DNA from: Acanthococcus lagerstroemiae
Lineage: Eukaryota > Arthropoda > Insecta > Hemiptera > Eriococcidae
Length of the DNA stretch: 64,000 nt
Reading direction: 5' to 3'
Assembly (NCBI GenBank): GCA_031841125.1
Contig: CM063110.1
Location: forward strand, 38,393,214 to 38,457,213
The notes beneath the pieces are model-generated. The model did no database searches and was not told the DNA's origin. It was given only the letters and a program-made list of their open reading frames with translations. A program made the translations under genes and the position numbers. Positions 20,466 to 32,327 of this stretch are shown in pieces. Each line of letters begins with the position of its first letter. Within the stretch, counting starts at the first letter, position 1.

Positions 20466-23400
20466 CCTCTTATACGACCTCAAAAAAATTTTTTACCATA
20501 GACCAAAGAATACAACGACAGAAATTGGTTTGAAACTACACCGCTGCTGCTTCACTCTAGTTGTCATGTATGCTAACACATACGCCTACTTATCAATTAT
20601 CACTGGGATCAGTAATGGGCATGATTCGAATCAAGAATTTTTATTCGTAAAATGTATTCGAATCAGTTTGCGAAAGATTCGTCAAACAAATGATTTGAAG
20701 GTGATTCGAATCAGATATCATTGACTCGTGATTCGAAAAAATATGAGTAATTCGCGAATCGAATTTTTTATTCGACTTAATGGTTTTTGTTTTCAAAATT
20801 TCAATATTTCAATTTTTGTTTTGGCTTTTGGCATTCGTTTTTATTTGCTTCTTATATTGTTTTCCGTGTTTCTGTGAAATACGAGTGTCACAAGAACAAG
20901 GCCCTTAGTAGTATCGAACTGTTCTAAACACAAAGCCCTTAGTTGTATGGCATTAAGGGCTCTTTCTGTTGTAAGTTCGGTGTCAGTAAAGTCTTTTCTT
21001 TTGACAGGTCACAAATATGAACTTTGGTGTTCTGTGATCTGTGAAAGTATGAAATGTGTATCTGATCTGGGCCTTAAGGCAAAAAAAAATCAATAAATGG
21101 GGGGGGGGGAATATGCCGCCTCTAGGTCAAGGATTTTCATAGCGAAGATCAGAATTTCAATTTTGAACATATAAAGATAATCACTACAGAATTCTTGAAG
21201 AAACCATCGATGATCCGGATTATAGTCAATCAAGCTGTAATGCATATGAATGTAATGATAAAACTCGAAATTGTCATTTGAGCAAATGTACTTAAAAAAT
21301 TGAAAACAAAATTGATTCGAATCGTGAATCGTGGAATTTATTTGCGATTCAAATATATTTTGGTGTATTCGTAAGGTTTCTGATTCGAAGAGATTCGAAT
21401 CGTGAAAATTCAAAATAATTCGTGATTCCAGAGACTGTATTTAATAATATTTTTAGTAATAAATTTTAAAATGAAAATTTGATTTACATTTTTTTAAATC
21501 AAATTTTAAATTTTATAATTATAAATGAATTAACACCCTCCCCCGTAGGAATTTTATACTTAGCAGTTGAGAAAATTTATCATTTCAGTATGGCGAGTTG
21601 GGAAAATCCAACAAGTTGAAAAGGTTTTTTTTCTTTGATATTTGGGAATTGAGTCGAGAAGTCGGGTCGGGAAAACCGAACACAAGGCTAAAGGTTTTTT
21701 TTTTTTTGCTTTGATACTTGGGAATTCTGAGTTGAGTCAAATGGGACTTTCACAGTTTTTACCCCCCCCCCCCCCAGAAAAAACTCTTCGGTACGTCCCT
21801 GCGTAATTTGAATCCTTTTTCCGGTTATTCGTCCCAATACTGACTGGGATGGTGCAGGCAGCAGACATGCACCCCAAAATATGAGTAATTAATTGAAGAC
21901 AGTTTTTCCAAAAACCTCTAAGTTCATTTTTGCATATTCCGCGATACTAGCGCTACACAGTATTTTCGAGGTGGCTCTTTCGATATTTGGATCTATCGAA
22001 AGCGAATTTTTGATATTTTAAAATGTTCTAAGCGGATGAAAACCAACCATATTATTATCAGTTTTCCACAACCTGCTAAGTTCAGTTCAGCAATGATTGA
22101 AAGCAGCACTCGACTACTAATTAAATCGTTGTTCTGATCTTCAATGTTGAGAAAAATGGTAAGTACACCGTAGATCGTTAAGTCTCATGATCCTGCTATT
22201 CTGACATAACTATTTATTTACTTTTCGTACTTTCTTCTGTATTTTTTTTTCTTTTTTCTTTTTCTTTTTCTTCCCGATGCGCAAAATCCCGCGAGTTACC
22301 CAGGTAATTAAAGAGGAACCAAGGGTAACTGACGGGTTGCAAATGGGTAACTTTTCCGGGGGTAACTAGGGTGACTGATTTCGCATCGGTTTAGAGTATC
22401 AATTTTGTTTCCATGTATTAACTTACTAATATACACGAAAAAATGTTGAATTCACTCATTTTCTAACGTCATTTTCATGAGCATCTTATTTGTTGGTCAG
22501 GCAAACCCGGCTAAGTCCACTGTTTTTTCTTTCCCCATGCATCGTCGAGGGGAAGCAGTGCTTGTATCAATGCCAAAAATGACTATATCTGTTAGAAAAA
22601 TGTTCACTATTGCCAACCTATCCATTACCTCGCATAAATCACCCTGTTTGTGAATGCTGAGAATGTTTTTTCATTTATTTCGTCTCGAAATAACAAAACT
22701 GGACTTAGTGGTCTTTGAGAAAACGGTATCCAATTATAATGCTGAGTGCGCTGTAGTATTAGGCATTAGAATATAAATGTGGGAAAAAAGAGGGGAAAAC
22801 TCCTGAGGGAAGTAGCACGTTATTAATTTTTCAGTCACACTGTTCAAAAAAATTTATATGACTTCAGAGGGAAAAAACATTACTTTATACAACTTATATG
22901 ACCAGTCACTCGATTATATGACTTTATATGACTTATAGACCTGGTAGATATCCTGATAAAGTCAAGCTAATGACCACTGTTCAACAGATATGAGTACATA
23001 GGTTCCTGAACAAGTATAAAATTTTATAATAATGATAATTTTCATCTTCACTGAAACTTCATTTTCCAGCAGAACCTCATACTGTAAGGGCCTCTCTGGA
23101 AATTCCCGATTTCCCGACTCCCAGTCCGCTCTTGCTCACGTACTAAACTACTCGCATATCACCGGGCTAAGAGGATGTAACACAACAAGCCACGATCAAT
23201 TAACCAACCGATGTTTGACTGAAGCAACATCCGCGTATGCAAAAAACTCGAGTACAACGAGTAAGCAGATGATGAGGTAAAAATGTAAATTAAAAATTCG
23301 TTCTGGAATTCACTAACTCGTATAGTTTTGTGGGGGGCGAGTGTATTTCTTGAAAGAATAAAACGTGCACAATTAGAAGCAAAGGAAAAGACTGGAAAGG

Positions 23401-24042
23401 TTTTAATAAAATGTTTCTGAAAAAAATTAAAACTGAAAAAAAAAAATAGACGCGAAGCCTTAATAATATTTATTACAGTGGAGCAGATGGCGCCGGTACA
23501 TTAGCGTGTTGCGGGCATTTCGAAACACTGTTGTGTTAAAATACGGTGCTTAATATTTAATTTGAAAGCTCCGAATAACGGTTGTGTTTTATTCGAAAAG
23601 ATTTCGTTAAAGAGTTTTTAAGAACGCCGAATCGTGCCCGATTTGTTTTCTCAAATGGGCATTCGATGTTTGAACCCGGGCGCGTATACCGTCTCGGCTA
23701 TAACAATTATTGCGGAAATCGTCGACGTGGATTCGAGAAAACGAAGAGTTTTTTACGACCACCGAAGAGTTTTTCAAAGACCATGCTGCTCACCCTTCCC
23801 GAAAAATCGCTTTCTCGATTCTTTTCGGAGCAGTTGATGCTGGAAATTAGCTCGCTCAATTTCAGTCGGACGACTGCACACCCGGCGAAGCGTTCGCCAG
23901 GTGAGGCGACGTATAACTGCAATATAAGTCTTTCAACCCGAGGAACAACTTTCATCCGGTGAAACAGAAAAATAGTCCAACAGGGTTCATCTAAAACTGT
24001 AAGTTCAGAACTTTACTGCGTTCCTAGATAGGGAGTTTCACA
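20466..24042. other. No gene recognised; GATTCGAATC-rich and homopolymer tracts
   Basis: Contains two clusters rich in GATTCGAATC and runs of G (21101-21110), T and C. Near 21785-21802 the sequence reads CGGTACGTCCCTG next to a C run, like the right end of a hAT-type element, but no matching left end was found. The frame at 23582-23962 lies in CpG-rich sequence without known motifs; I do not call it a gene. Confidence 0.35.
20620..21430. repeat. GATTCGAATC-rich clusters in inverse arrangement
   Basis: The 10-bp palindrome GATTCGAATC or ATTCGAATC recurs near 20625, 20657, 20702, 21313 and 21391 amid GATTCG/CGAATC half-sites, in two clusters (20620-20765 and 21305-21430) about 550 bp apart. 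The clusters look loosely inverted relative to each other, with flanking GTGATTC/GAATCAC. This could be the two ends of an old palindromic element. Confidence 0.4.
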
Positions 24043-24370
24043 AATTGCCCCCTCCTCCCATTCTTTTATTTTAATCGCGAAGTCAGATCATCACGAGACG
24101 AACATAATTTCCAATTGAGAAAATTTAGTTTCTCTTTTGATATAGAAATTCTCTTTCCTCCAAAAGGGGGGACTCGAACGTACCACCAAATTGGAATTTT
24201 AAATAGAAAGGTCCCGAAAAAAAAAAATCGAAAAATGAGTTTCTCGGATCGCTGATTTCGAATATAGCATCAGATTTTCTATCTGGTCCCGATTTGATCC
24301 TAACAATTCAAATTTTGTAACCAAAAATGGTAAAATTTAACTGTTTGTTTTTGGCTTGGTGGACTCAATC
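24043..24370 (+). repeat. Old dispersed repeat module, copy A1
   Basis: Order of blocks: CCTCCTCCC..TTTTATTTTAATCGCGAAG, then CGTACCACCAAATT followed by an AAAT-rich stretch, then a block reading GATTTCGAATATAGCATCAG, TATCTGGTCCCGATTTG and AATTCAAATTTTG. The same order recurs at 27838-28130 and 60027-60535. The module is non-coding and strongly diverged, so the family is old; its class is unknown. Confidence 0.55.
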
Positions 24371-24927
24371 GGAAAAATGTAACAAAATCGTCAACTTTTT
24401 TTTAGTTTAATATTATTATTATTATTAATTATTTTTTTATTTTGCATAGATGAACCAGAAAGGAACCAGTTTGCAACTTGGGAGTCAAACATCAAAAGTG
24501 AATTTAGCGAATCTAGAAATCTAAGACATAACACCCATATTACAATAATTGTAAACTTAAAACTTTTATCTCCTAGCTCCCTCAGTGAGTGTCTCATTTT
24601 CAAATTTAAGCAAGTAAAATACGTACTAAGAATGAATTTAGAACAATTTTGGTATAGCTTGAAGAAAAGTCGCCGGCATGTTCAACCCTAGTAAGAATCA
24701 GTTTTTTTTTTTTTTTTTTTTTTTAATGAAAACTTATTTTTGTATTATTGAGTTTGCACTTCCAACACCAGTCGGCAAAATGTGAAAATGGTTGGCTGAG
24801 TTTTTTTTTCCCTTGTATAATTCTTGCCTTATTTTTATCCACCCTCTACCCCACGCTGGAAGGGTTCACAACGCCCCTGACTGAAATTGCCAAAAGCTTA
24901 TAAATCAATGAATCAACCCCATGGTGT
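24371..24927. other. No gene recognised; T22 homopolymer
   Basis: Includes a T run at 24703-24724 and a possible hAT-type right end near 24866-24880 (CACAACGCCCCTG). No left partner or TSD was found. Confidence 0.3.
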
Positions 24928-25033
24928 GGTGGGACGTATGGCCATGCACGTATGCCAGAGTGGCCCAGGAGACATCGCACTCCCAGCCTCGGAAACTATC
25001 CATTCAAGTATCGCATCAGTGGCCGGAGGCAAT
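24928..25033 (+). repeat. Dispersed repeat, copy 2 of 3
   Basis: Matches 7763-7871 (inverse) and 26618-26726, with GGGACGTATGGCCATGCACG at its start and ATCGCATCAGTGGCCGGAGG at its end. No TSD is evident here. Confidence 0.7.
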
Positions 25034-25239
25034 ACCGTGAATATTAGGGTGGTCGTTATTTTCAAACATTAGAATTTTTACGCAGCGAACGTCTCCTCCA
25101 CTCCGTTCGAATAAAATAAAATTTCCAAAAAGTTTCAGCTCGATCAGGTAAAAGAAACACGCGCCGCAAACCCTCTCCCCTTTTTACGGGGAAGTACAGC
25201 GAAATTTGATTTTTTTTCACTGAATTGTGTTTTTCTCAG

Positions 25240-26110
25240 CCTGTTTCTTTATACAACCTTGGGTAGGTGCGCTACAGCCACCTACCCCGCCCCTTTGTGG
25301 GCATAAGTTTCCACCATCTCTTTCCATGTGTCACGGTTTCTCGCCATCTTATCCACCCTCCTCCCAGCTCCTCAAAGTCGTCTCTCCAGCGCAGTATTGG
25401 TCGGCCCCTTGCGCGCTAATGGGCCTACTGAGACCAAAAAGTTGCAATTTTATGCCATTTGGGTTCTTCATCTCTTATCAAGGGGCCTGCATAATTCCAT
25501 TTTAATTTTCTATTCACATAGCCAATATCGGGTACGTTAATTTTCTTTTTATGTCTGAAAGTCTAATTTTGTCTCTCAACGTAATTTTCAAAATACTTCT
25601 GAACATGAAATTTTGCAATACTTTTAGTTTCTTCGAATGCTTTTTCGTTATTGACCATGTTTGAACCCCGTATGTTGCCACTGGTATCACGCAGCTACTT
25701 AGGATTCTTGCTTTAGTTTTAATTTTCATATTACTTTTGAATATAAGTTTTTTTTGGGCCCAAAATACTTTCCACGAGTCATTTATGCGAACTTTAATTT
25801 CTTTGTCAGTTCTGTTTTTAAATGATACGATTTGTCATAAGTACTTTTATTCGTCTACTACCTCGAGTTTTACGTGCTGGGGAGGCGGAGTTCTTTTCTA
25901 TAACCGTTCCTCATTATTTTAGATTTCTGCAGGTTAATCGAAAGTCCTACCTTAGCCCCGAGCTGTCTCAGATTCTCAATCATTGCGTTTATTTCCTCCA
26001 TACTTTTCCCAATCAGCACAATGTCATCGACAAATCTGAGGTTGTTAATTTGCAGACCATTAATCCTCAATCCGTAACTCTCCCACTCTAGTTTTCTGAA
26101 AATATCCTCT
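25240..26110 (-). mobile_element. RTE-like retrotransposon fragment (RT palm to C-terminus)
   Basis: Minus-strand reading: LRINGLQINNLRFVDDIVLI (RT motif C region, FVDD in place of FADD) at 26070-26010, then GLSINLQKSKIM, then RILSSCVIPVATYGVQTWS near 25700 and NFMFRSILKITLRDKI near 25620. After frame changes, GRPILRWRDDFEELGG at about 25400-25350 ends the conserved C-terminal region. Stops and frameshifts are present, and everything upstream of the palm is missing. Confidence 0.85.
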
Positions 26111-26159
26111 AATACTGCGTTAAAGATGTGATATCACTAAAAGTCTACGGATGTAACTT

Positions 26160-26900
26160 TTGGAGGGTGTTTCAATAATCCTCGGGGTCAAATTTTGTTT
26201 ATAGCGTTTTGAGTTCATGGCTCCCGTGGAGAAGAGACTGAATGGGGCTCAAAATGGGTCAAAATATTTCTCAGTTTTCTTCCCGATACGGGACCCGATT
26301 TATGTTCTTCGAATCGCTGAATCTGTTTTTGAGGTTAGTTTTTTGTTTCGACCCCCAGGTGTCACTAGAGTAGGCTGAATACACATTTTGATTTTTTTTT
26401 CGAGATAGTAATCAATTTGTAGGTTTTTAGGATCGTTAAATTCGTTTACAAGATTCGTTTTTGGTTTCGACTCACTGAAATATCAATTAGAGGGTGAAAT
26501 CCTTACTCGAGTCATGTTTTCAAGGTAAAACTCAAATGAGAATTTCACTCTCTGTAGGGGCACCCTGTGCTTTCGGAATTTCATGACAGACTCAAATCGG
26601 ATTCAGTGATCTGGTAAGGTGGGACGTATGGCAATGCACGCATCCCACAGTGGTCCTTATGATACCGCGCCCCCTGCACCGGAAACCACCCTTTCGGGCA
26701 TCGCATCAGTGGCCGGGGGAACGCTTTGGAGCTGGGCCTGAGCCCCCATTTCTCCATGCCGGAACGGATTCAGTGACCTCGAAACCCTGTAAATCGATTA
26801 CTATCGTGAATGAAAACCAATTATGAAGGTTTAGCCCCCTTTAGTGGTATCTTAAGGAATCGAAACCAGTAACTACCACAACAACAGATTCAGTAACCCA
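26160..26900. repeat. Copies of an old repeat in both orientations
   Basis: The unit GATTCAGTGACCTCGAAA, followed by CCTGTAAATCGATTACTATC and AGCCCCCTTTAG, occurs forward at about 26765-26870 and again at 26886. It appears in reverse at about 26320-26470 (GTTTTTAGGATCGTTAAATTCG-like). Related sequence lies at 48940-49070. The copies are strongly diverged. Confidence 0.45.
26613..26764 (+). mobile_element. 152-bp insertion with 15-bp direct repeats (dispersed repeat copy 3)
   Basis: CGGATTCAGTGATCT (26598-26612) and CGGATTCAGTGACCT (26765-26779) bracket a 152-bp segment containing the family core at 26618-26726. The segment begins GGTAAGGTGGGACGTATGGC. The direct repeats differ at one base and look like a TSD, implying a short retroposon-like element. 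Because the flank belongs to an old repeat, two neighbouring repeat units are an alternative. Confidence 0.55.
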
Positions 26901-27029
26901 AGAAACCTATAAATCAAATCCAACATCGGGAAGAAGAAACGAACATTTTTGAACTCATTTTATACTCGCCGTCAGCTCCTCCCCACGGGAGCTATCTACT
27001 CGAGAAATTAGACAAATTCTCAAAGTAGA

Positions 27030-28530
27030 GTTCTTTCAGTTTGCTAACTTGAAATATTGCATCAAATTTTTGATCGGACCCCGATTTAGGCTCAAAAGGT
27101 CAAATTTTAGAACATTAATTTTGTAGAAAAAATTGAAATAATTATTGATTTTTTTTTAGCCATTTCACCTTTTCGCCGAGGGGAAAAGGTCATCTATTTC
27201 GAATATTGCATCAGATATTTGATCTGGACTCTGATTCAGATCACAAATTTAAAATTTTTCCTACAATTACAAAATATACCAACATCGCAAATTTGGGCCT
27301 CCACAATCCAAGTTTTCATATCCAAGGAGGGAATTAAGATCTTACTTAGCGAATATAACTGGTAAATTAAGAAAACCGAATACGAGGTCTCGATCTGTCA
27401 ACTTCGCTTATACCAACATACAGGATATCTTACGAATTAGTCGTCCCCCTTCTTTTTTTTATCGCAAAATCAGATTTTCGGGGGACAAAAGTAGATCCTC
27501 AAGAAAAACAACGCGAAACACAAAAATCACAAAATTAGAAACTACTGAAGATGGTGAACACTAAAAATGCACAAATATTACTTAAGATGACCTAGGTTAC
27601 TCCAGGACAGAAAACTAAACACAATAAAACAGAAAAATAAATAAATAATGATCAATAAGACGAAATCATGACCAGTCATTCATGTTCGAAGTTATTATTT
27701 AACTCCCTAGTATTTACTTTCTGTTGAATAGCGTATTTACGGCGAATTGAGTATGCAATTTTATATACCTACATGCAAATGGTGATGAACGACACAAGAT
27801 GTAGGCAAACACGGGAATCCCATCATCTTTTTTTCTGAACACGAAGTTGTATATTGCGGATTAAAGGAGAAACTTCGAATTGAAAGGTTCTAGTTTTTTT
27901 GGGCAAAAAGTTTTTATTTTTGCTCCTCAAAAACAAGGAGACTAGAATGTACCACAAACTTTGGATTCTTAAATGGGAAAGGTAACGAATAAAATATCGA
28001 AAGAAGGATCCTTAGGTGACTGATTTCAAACATCACATCAGCTTTGTAATCAGGCCCCTGTTTGGGCCGAAAAATCTGAATTTTGGACCCAAAATGGATA
28101 ATGTTGAATTACCTTGAAAATTTAAATGAGGTATCAAAATAAGGGTACTTTAGCTCCTCGATTTCGAATTTTGCATCAAATATGTGATCCCATCCAGATT
28201 TTGAGCCCAAAAATCCAAAGTTTGAACCCGAGAAGAGTCAAAATTGAATTGGCAAACTACTGAAAGCAGGGTCCATCGCTGATTTCGAGTATCGCATCAA
28301 AATTTCTATCTGGTCCTGATTGTTGCTCAATAATCAAATTTTCGAAATCAAAAAAGTCCAAGGTATGTTTAATTGAAAAATTGAATAAATTATTTTTCTC
28401 TTTTTTTTGGGGGGGGGGGGGAGGGTGAACAGGGTCGTCGATTTTTGAATATCGTATTAGATTTTTGGTCTGTCATCGATTTGAACCAAACATTCAACAT
28501 TTGCCCCGTCAAATGAGCAAAATTAACTTG
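27030..28530. repeat. Degenerate array of GAATATTGCATCAGATTTTTGATC units
   Basis: Units of roughly 110-160 bp recur near 27049, 27198, 28020, 28158, 28268 and 28436. Each has a core like TTTCGAATATTGCATCA, then TTTGATCTGG, then GATTTGGGCCCAAAAAT and AATTTTGG. Between 27838 and 28130 the longer module seen at 24043 and 60027 is recognisable (ATGTACCACAAACTTTGGAT, AAATGGGAAAGG). A G run interrupts at 28411-28421. No coding capacity. Confidence 0.6.
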
Positions 28531-28716
28531 GGTTAAGAAATTGAACAACGTCGCAAATTTGGTCTTCTACAATCCAAATTTCATCTTGATAGGAAGAGGG
28601 GAATCATTTCGACTCGGAAATCCAAAAACGAAGTATCCTGGTGAATTTTATGGCAATAAAGTTAGAATTATTTCGTTACATGTTATACGCATAAGATTAC
28701 ATATGTGAAGAGTCAC

Positions 28717-28863
28717 TAAAGTCTGGTCCAGTTAAGAAACATAATTTTTTCACGGCACTGATAACGTGTTCTTGAACTTGTCCTTCCCCTCCAACTTCAC
28801 AATGCCCATTATCGATGAGTATTGCGGGTAGCAAATTATGTTTCTTAACTGGACCAGACTTTA
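28717..28863. mobile_element. Short hairpin MITE, mariner-type size and TA ends
   Basis: Perfect inverted repeats of 31 bp at 28717-28747 and 28833-28863 (TAAAGTCTGGTCCAGTTAAG at the outer end) enclose 85 bp without coding sense. TA is present at both outer ends, compatible with a TA target duplication. Perfect arms suggest a comparatively young insertion. Confidence 0.75.
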
Positions 28864-31800
28864 CGTCCAATAATGGTTCACATTTGTATCCTACTTCATT
28901 TCAGAATTATCTTCACTGACATGATTAGAACAAATCTACGTGAAAAAACAAAAAAAACAAAAACAAAGGTAGTTTGGACCCAATTCCCTTCTCCAAGATC
29001 CATAATTCTGCTACTGATTAGACAAAATCTAATAAGCACAAAGCTGTAATTTTACCAGTTTTATGGAAGGGGGAGGGGGCAGACAGCAGAAATGCCGATT
29101 ATTAACATCAGAAGTTCTCACTTTAACCATTCATCAAAGCCCATTGTGAAGAATTTTTTCTTTCTCTTTCTTGGGGAGGGGGATATAGACGCGGAAAATT
29201 CGGACTAAAATTTTACAAATTCCAGTTGATAGGTAAAAAAAGTTCTTCATTTTCGCAATTTTCCCAATTGGGTCTCAGAATTTCCCGACTTCCCCGACCC
29301 GTTGGTAAATACTGACTAAAATGTAAAAAGCAGAGAAGATAATCGTCCACCCATTTTTTCCAGCTGCATGTCGTCTTTTTCGACATTTGTAATAACTTCA
29401 AGCACAATTTCACAAATGCAGAAGGACGAATGACACCCTCATATCCCAGTAACTTCAGGCTTCAATAAACTGTCTAGCAGATACCAGAAACTGTCTATGA
29501 ATAATCCAAAGAACATTCCTCATAGATCCTTCATTAAATAAAATATGTCGAGTAAATATCTACTCAATTTAAATCGGCAATCATAAAACGGCTTTCCAAT
29601 CGATTTCTCACAGGGCCTCTGCCAAATTCAAATTTCTTAATCGTTTTTGATTTGTTTGTAGTAATGAAGAATATAGTGTACTGCTGTACTTACACACACA
29701 AAAAAAAAATCAACAAATCAAAACTATAACAATGATGAAAATAAGACCAACAAAGACGAAAATAAAACCAAGGAAGCAGAGACGTAGCTAGGAGAATGGA
29801 ACCAATTTTGCAGTAGATTTCAAGGGAAAAGACAGGGTCAAATCAAGTCTTGTCGGCGTCGAAGTGGAAATAGGTCAACAATACCGACTGAGTGCTAAAG
29901 TTTACAAGCAAAATAAAAAGCAAATAAAAATTAGAGAAAAAAAGTGAGGCAAACGCTCAACGGTATTTTTACACTTTGCTGACTGCTCTTCCAAATTCTA
30001 ATTAAATGAGCTGAACTCCCGGAAGAGAACATTACGGAAAATGCCTTCCATCCAAGCAAAAGGAAATGTTCACCCGTGCAAAAAAATTGTCTATCTATTT
30101 TCATATTTTGCTGACAGGCATTAAGAAAAAAAAAAAAAAAAAAAAAAAAAGCCAATGAATCAACTATTTGCCGACTTCTGGTCTAAAATGCCAACTAAAT
30201 GGGGTCAAATTCGTCGAAAAATACAGATGCCGAAGGTGTGTGTGTTTGTGTTGGGGGAGGGGAATCCTAAGTCCGTCCCTGGAAAAAGAAACCTAAAACT
30301 TCTTTCGATTAGTCTGGCTATTTTTTCATCTCATATTCTTAGATAGTTCCCAACATTTTAGAAAGATTTATCCCAAAAATCTACCATTGCCCCAATCTGT
30401 GTCAAAATACACCATCATCTGTTCAGAAATCGCAAAATTTGGGGCTTGATAAATCGGGCCATACATGTGTTAAATTTGACTTATTTGTTCGTGGAATTCT
30501 GAAACTTCATATGATATCTTTTGTCTTTCATATTCGTACTGCAACCACTTCCTCCCCTCACCCATAACATCTGCATATGCCTTCACTGGTTCAGAAATCA
30601 AGAAGTTTACATGTTTGAGAAATTATGGCAATACTCCTCCGGATTCTGACCAACTACAGTTCATTACAATCCTACAATGAAATCATTAGCTTCAATCTTT
30701 CTCATGTTCTCACGTTTATCAAATGCTGTGAGACCTATCTAGTAATTGGGTACGGAGGAGTTAACTCTAAGTGGAACTTCACGCCTCTGCTCACTTTTGT
30801 TCCCACTACGAATGCACTCCAAGTGGAATATTGTCGAATTAAATGGTGTCGGAATGTTTTCTAAGGGGAAGGAGAACAAAAACTAAAGATTCAAGTCGAC
30901 AAGCGATACAAAAGTTCTCTTTTCTTTCAAAAGTGGAGATACCAAGTAAAAAATCTCGTTAAATCTTCAAGTATCTCGCAAATGTTGGGTCTGAAATCTC
31001 TCAAGACGCCTTTTTATCCAACCTGCTGAACAATTTTTCAACTGTTGAGAGGAAGAGAGATTCAAATAATAATACTCTGCACTCCTATTTTTTTGGGGAG
31101 ATGGGAGACTCCCCCTGTTCCGACCCCACTATTGGTTATCATCTGGTTCACGTTTAGTTTATGCTGCAACGGCTCAATTAAAATTTCAATAGCAAACCCG
31201 TATGTCTGATAAAACGACCACGGCGAACTGTGTGTACCAATGACACAGAGCGAAGATTTAGATGTACGATTTTCGGTTCACAGATGACAGGTCGCTCACG
31301 ACTGCCACTCAGCAATGCCTGTTTTTGAATGCTCGAAATTGAATGTTTTATAAGCACGCCGAACATTTTTCGAAAATACACCGCCAGATATTTTCATAAA
31401 TATTTCCTCCTCTCGCTGCTTCTATTTCATAAATATATTGTTTTCCTCTCTGTCATCGATGTATAATACTAAAAAAATATATACAACTTAGCAGACAACA
31501 GCTATTTCAAGCGGCAGTGTGAATCGCGAATTGCCTTCCCCTAATGCGAGCAAATAACACTTTTTTCATTCGTTCTTAACGGAGGAAAACAATATTGAAA
31601 AATCACACCTGTAGAATTTTCGACGTTGAGAGGGTTTACATTTTTTTTTTTCTTCTTACTCGAGTGAATTTTTTGTCTCTTGATATACATAGTTATCAGA
31701 GCGTGACATTGTACTGAAATGAAAGAATAAAAAAGAAAACAGCTGAACTTTCGCGTACGGATTTACTTGAAACATTATTCGATACTTCGCGGATTTGAAA

Positions 31801-32327
31801 AACTTCAAGTTAGTTCAACTATTTCCTTCCAGAAGTATCAGCACTAACGAAACCAGTATCACTGTGAGTTAGGGTGCCTTTTCTTTTGTAAATTCTCGAA
31901 TTTTAGAAGAAACACCCCTTGAGTTTTTCACACTGATATGAAACTAACCTCGCCCAATTTCAAGTGTTTTTAAATAATATTAATGTCCTACGAGCCTTGA
32001 AGTTTAACATGTAATTTACATGAAGATTTTCCACGAAACCATTCATCCACCAAAAACGACTGTACAGAAGGAAAAAAGACGACTGCAATAAATATTTCCG
32101 AAAAGAAGAGGAACATAGAAAAAAAAATGATACATCACCTGGAATTCCCCAAATGATATATGGCATATACAGCCCTTAGTGAAGCTAGTGCCAGGAAAGT
32201 CATTTCTAAGTTTAAATTTGAATATTTAGCGAATATTTGAATTAGTGATGGCGAAAACTCAATTTTGAAAATCTAAACCAGCATCGAATTGTGATTTTTC
32301 GGTCACCTGTTTGAAGTAAGTGTGGCA
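28864..32327. other. No gene recognised
   Basis: AT-rich with a 28-base A run at about 30125-30150. Possible hAT-type ends occur at 29776 (CAGAGACGTAGCTAGGAG) and about 30279 (reverse complement CAGGGACGGACTTAGG), but the 8-bp flanks do not match. Short segments resemble the G-run/ATGCCGAC motif seen elsewhere. The frames at 30155-30346 and 30625-30864 show no known motif. Confidence 0.35.

Noticed and set aside
21750..21802. hAT-like right end next to a C run
   Set aside because: No left end or TSD found.
23582..23962. 126-codon open frame in CpG-rich sequence
   Set aside because: No recognisable motif, no good splice sites placed around it, and an overlapping minus-strand frame of similar quality.
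29776..30279. Possible hAT-type element
   Set aside because: Ends look plausible but there is no TSD and no paired inner TIR sequence.
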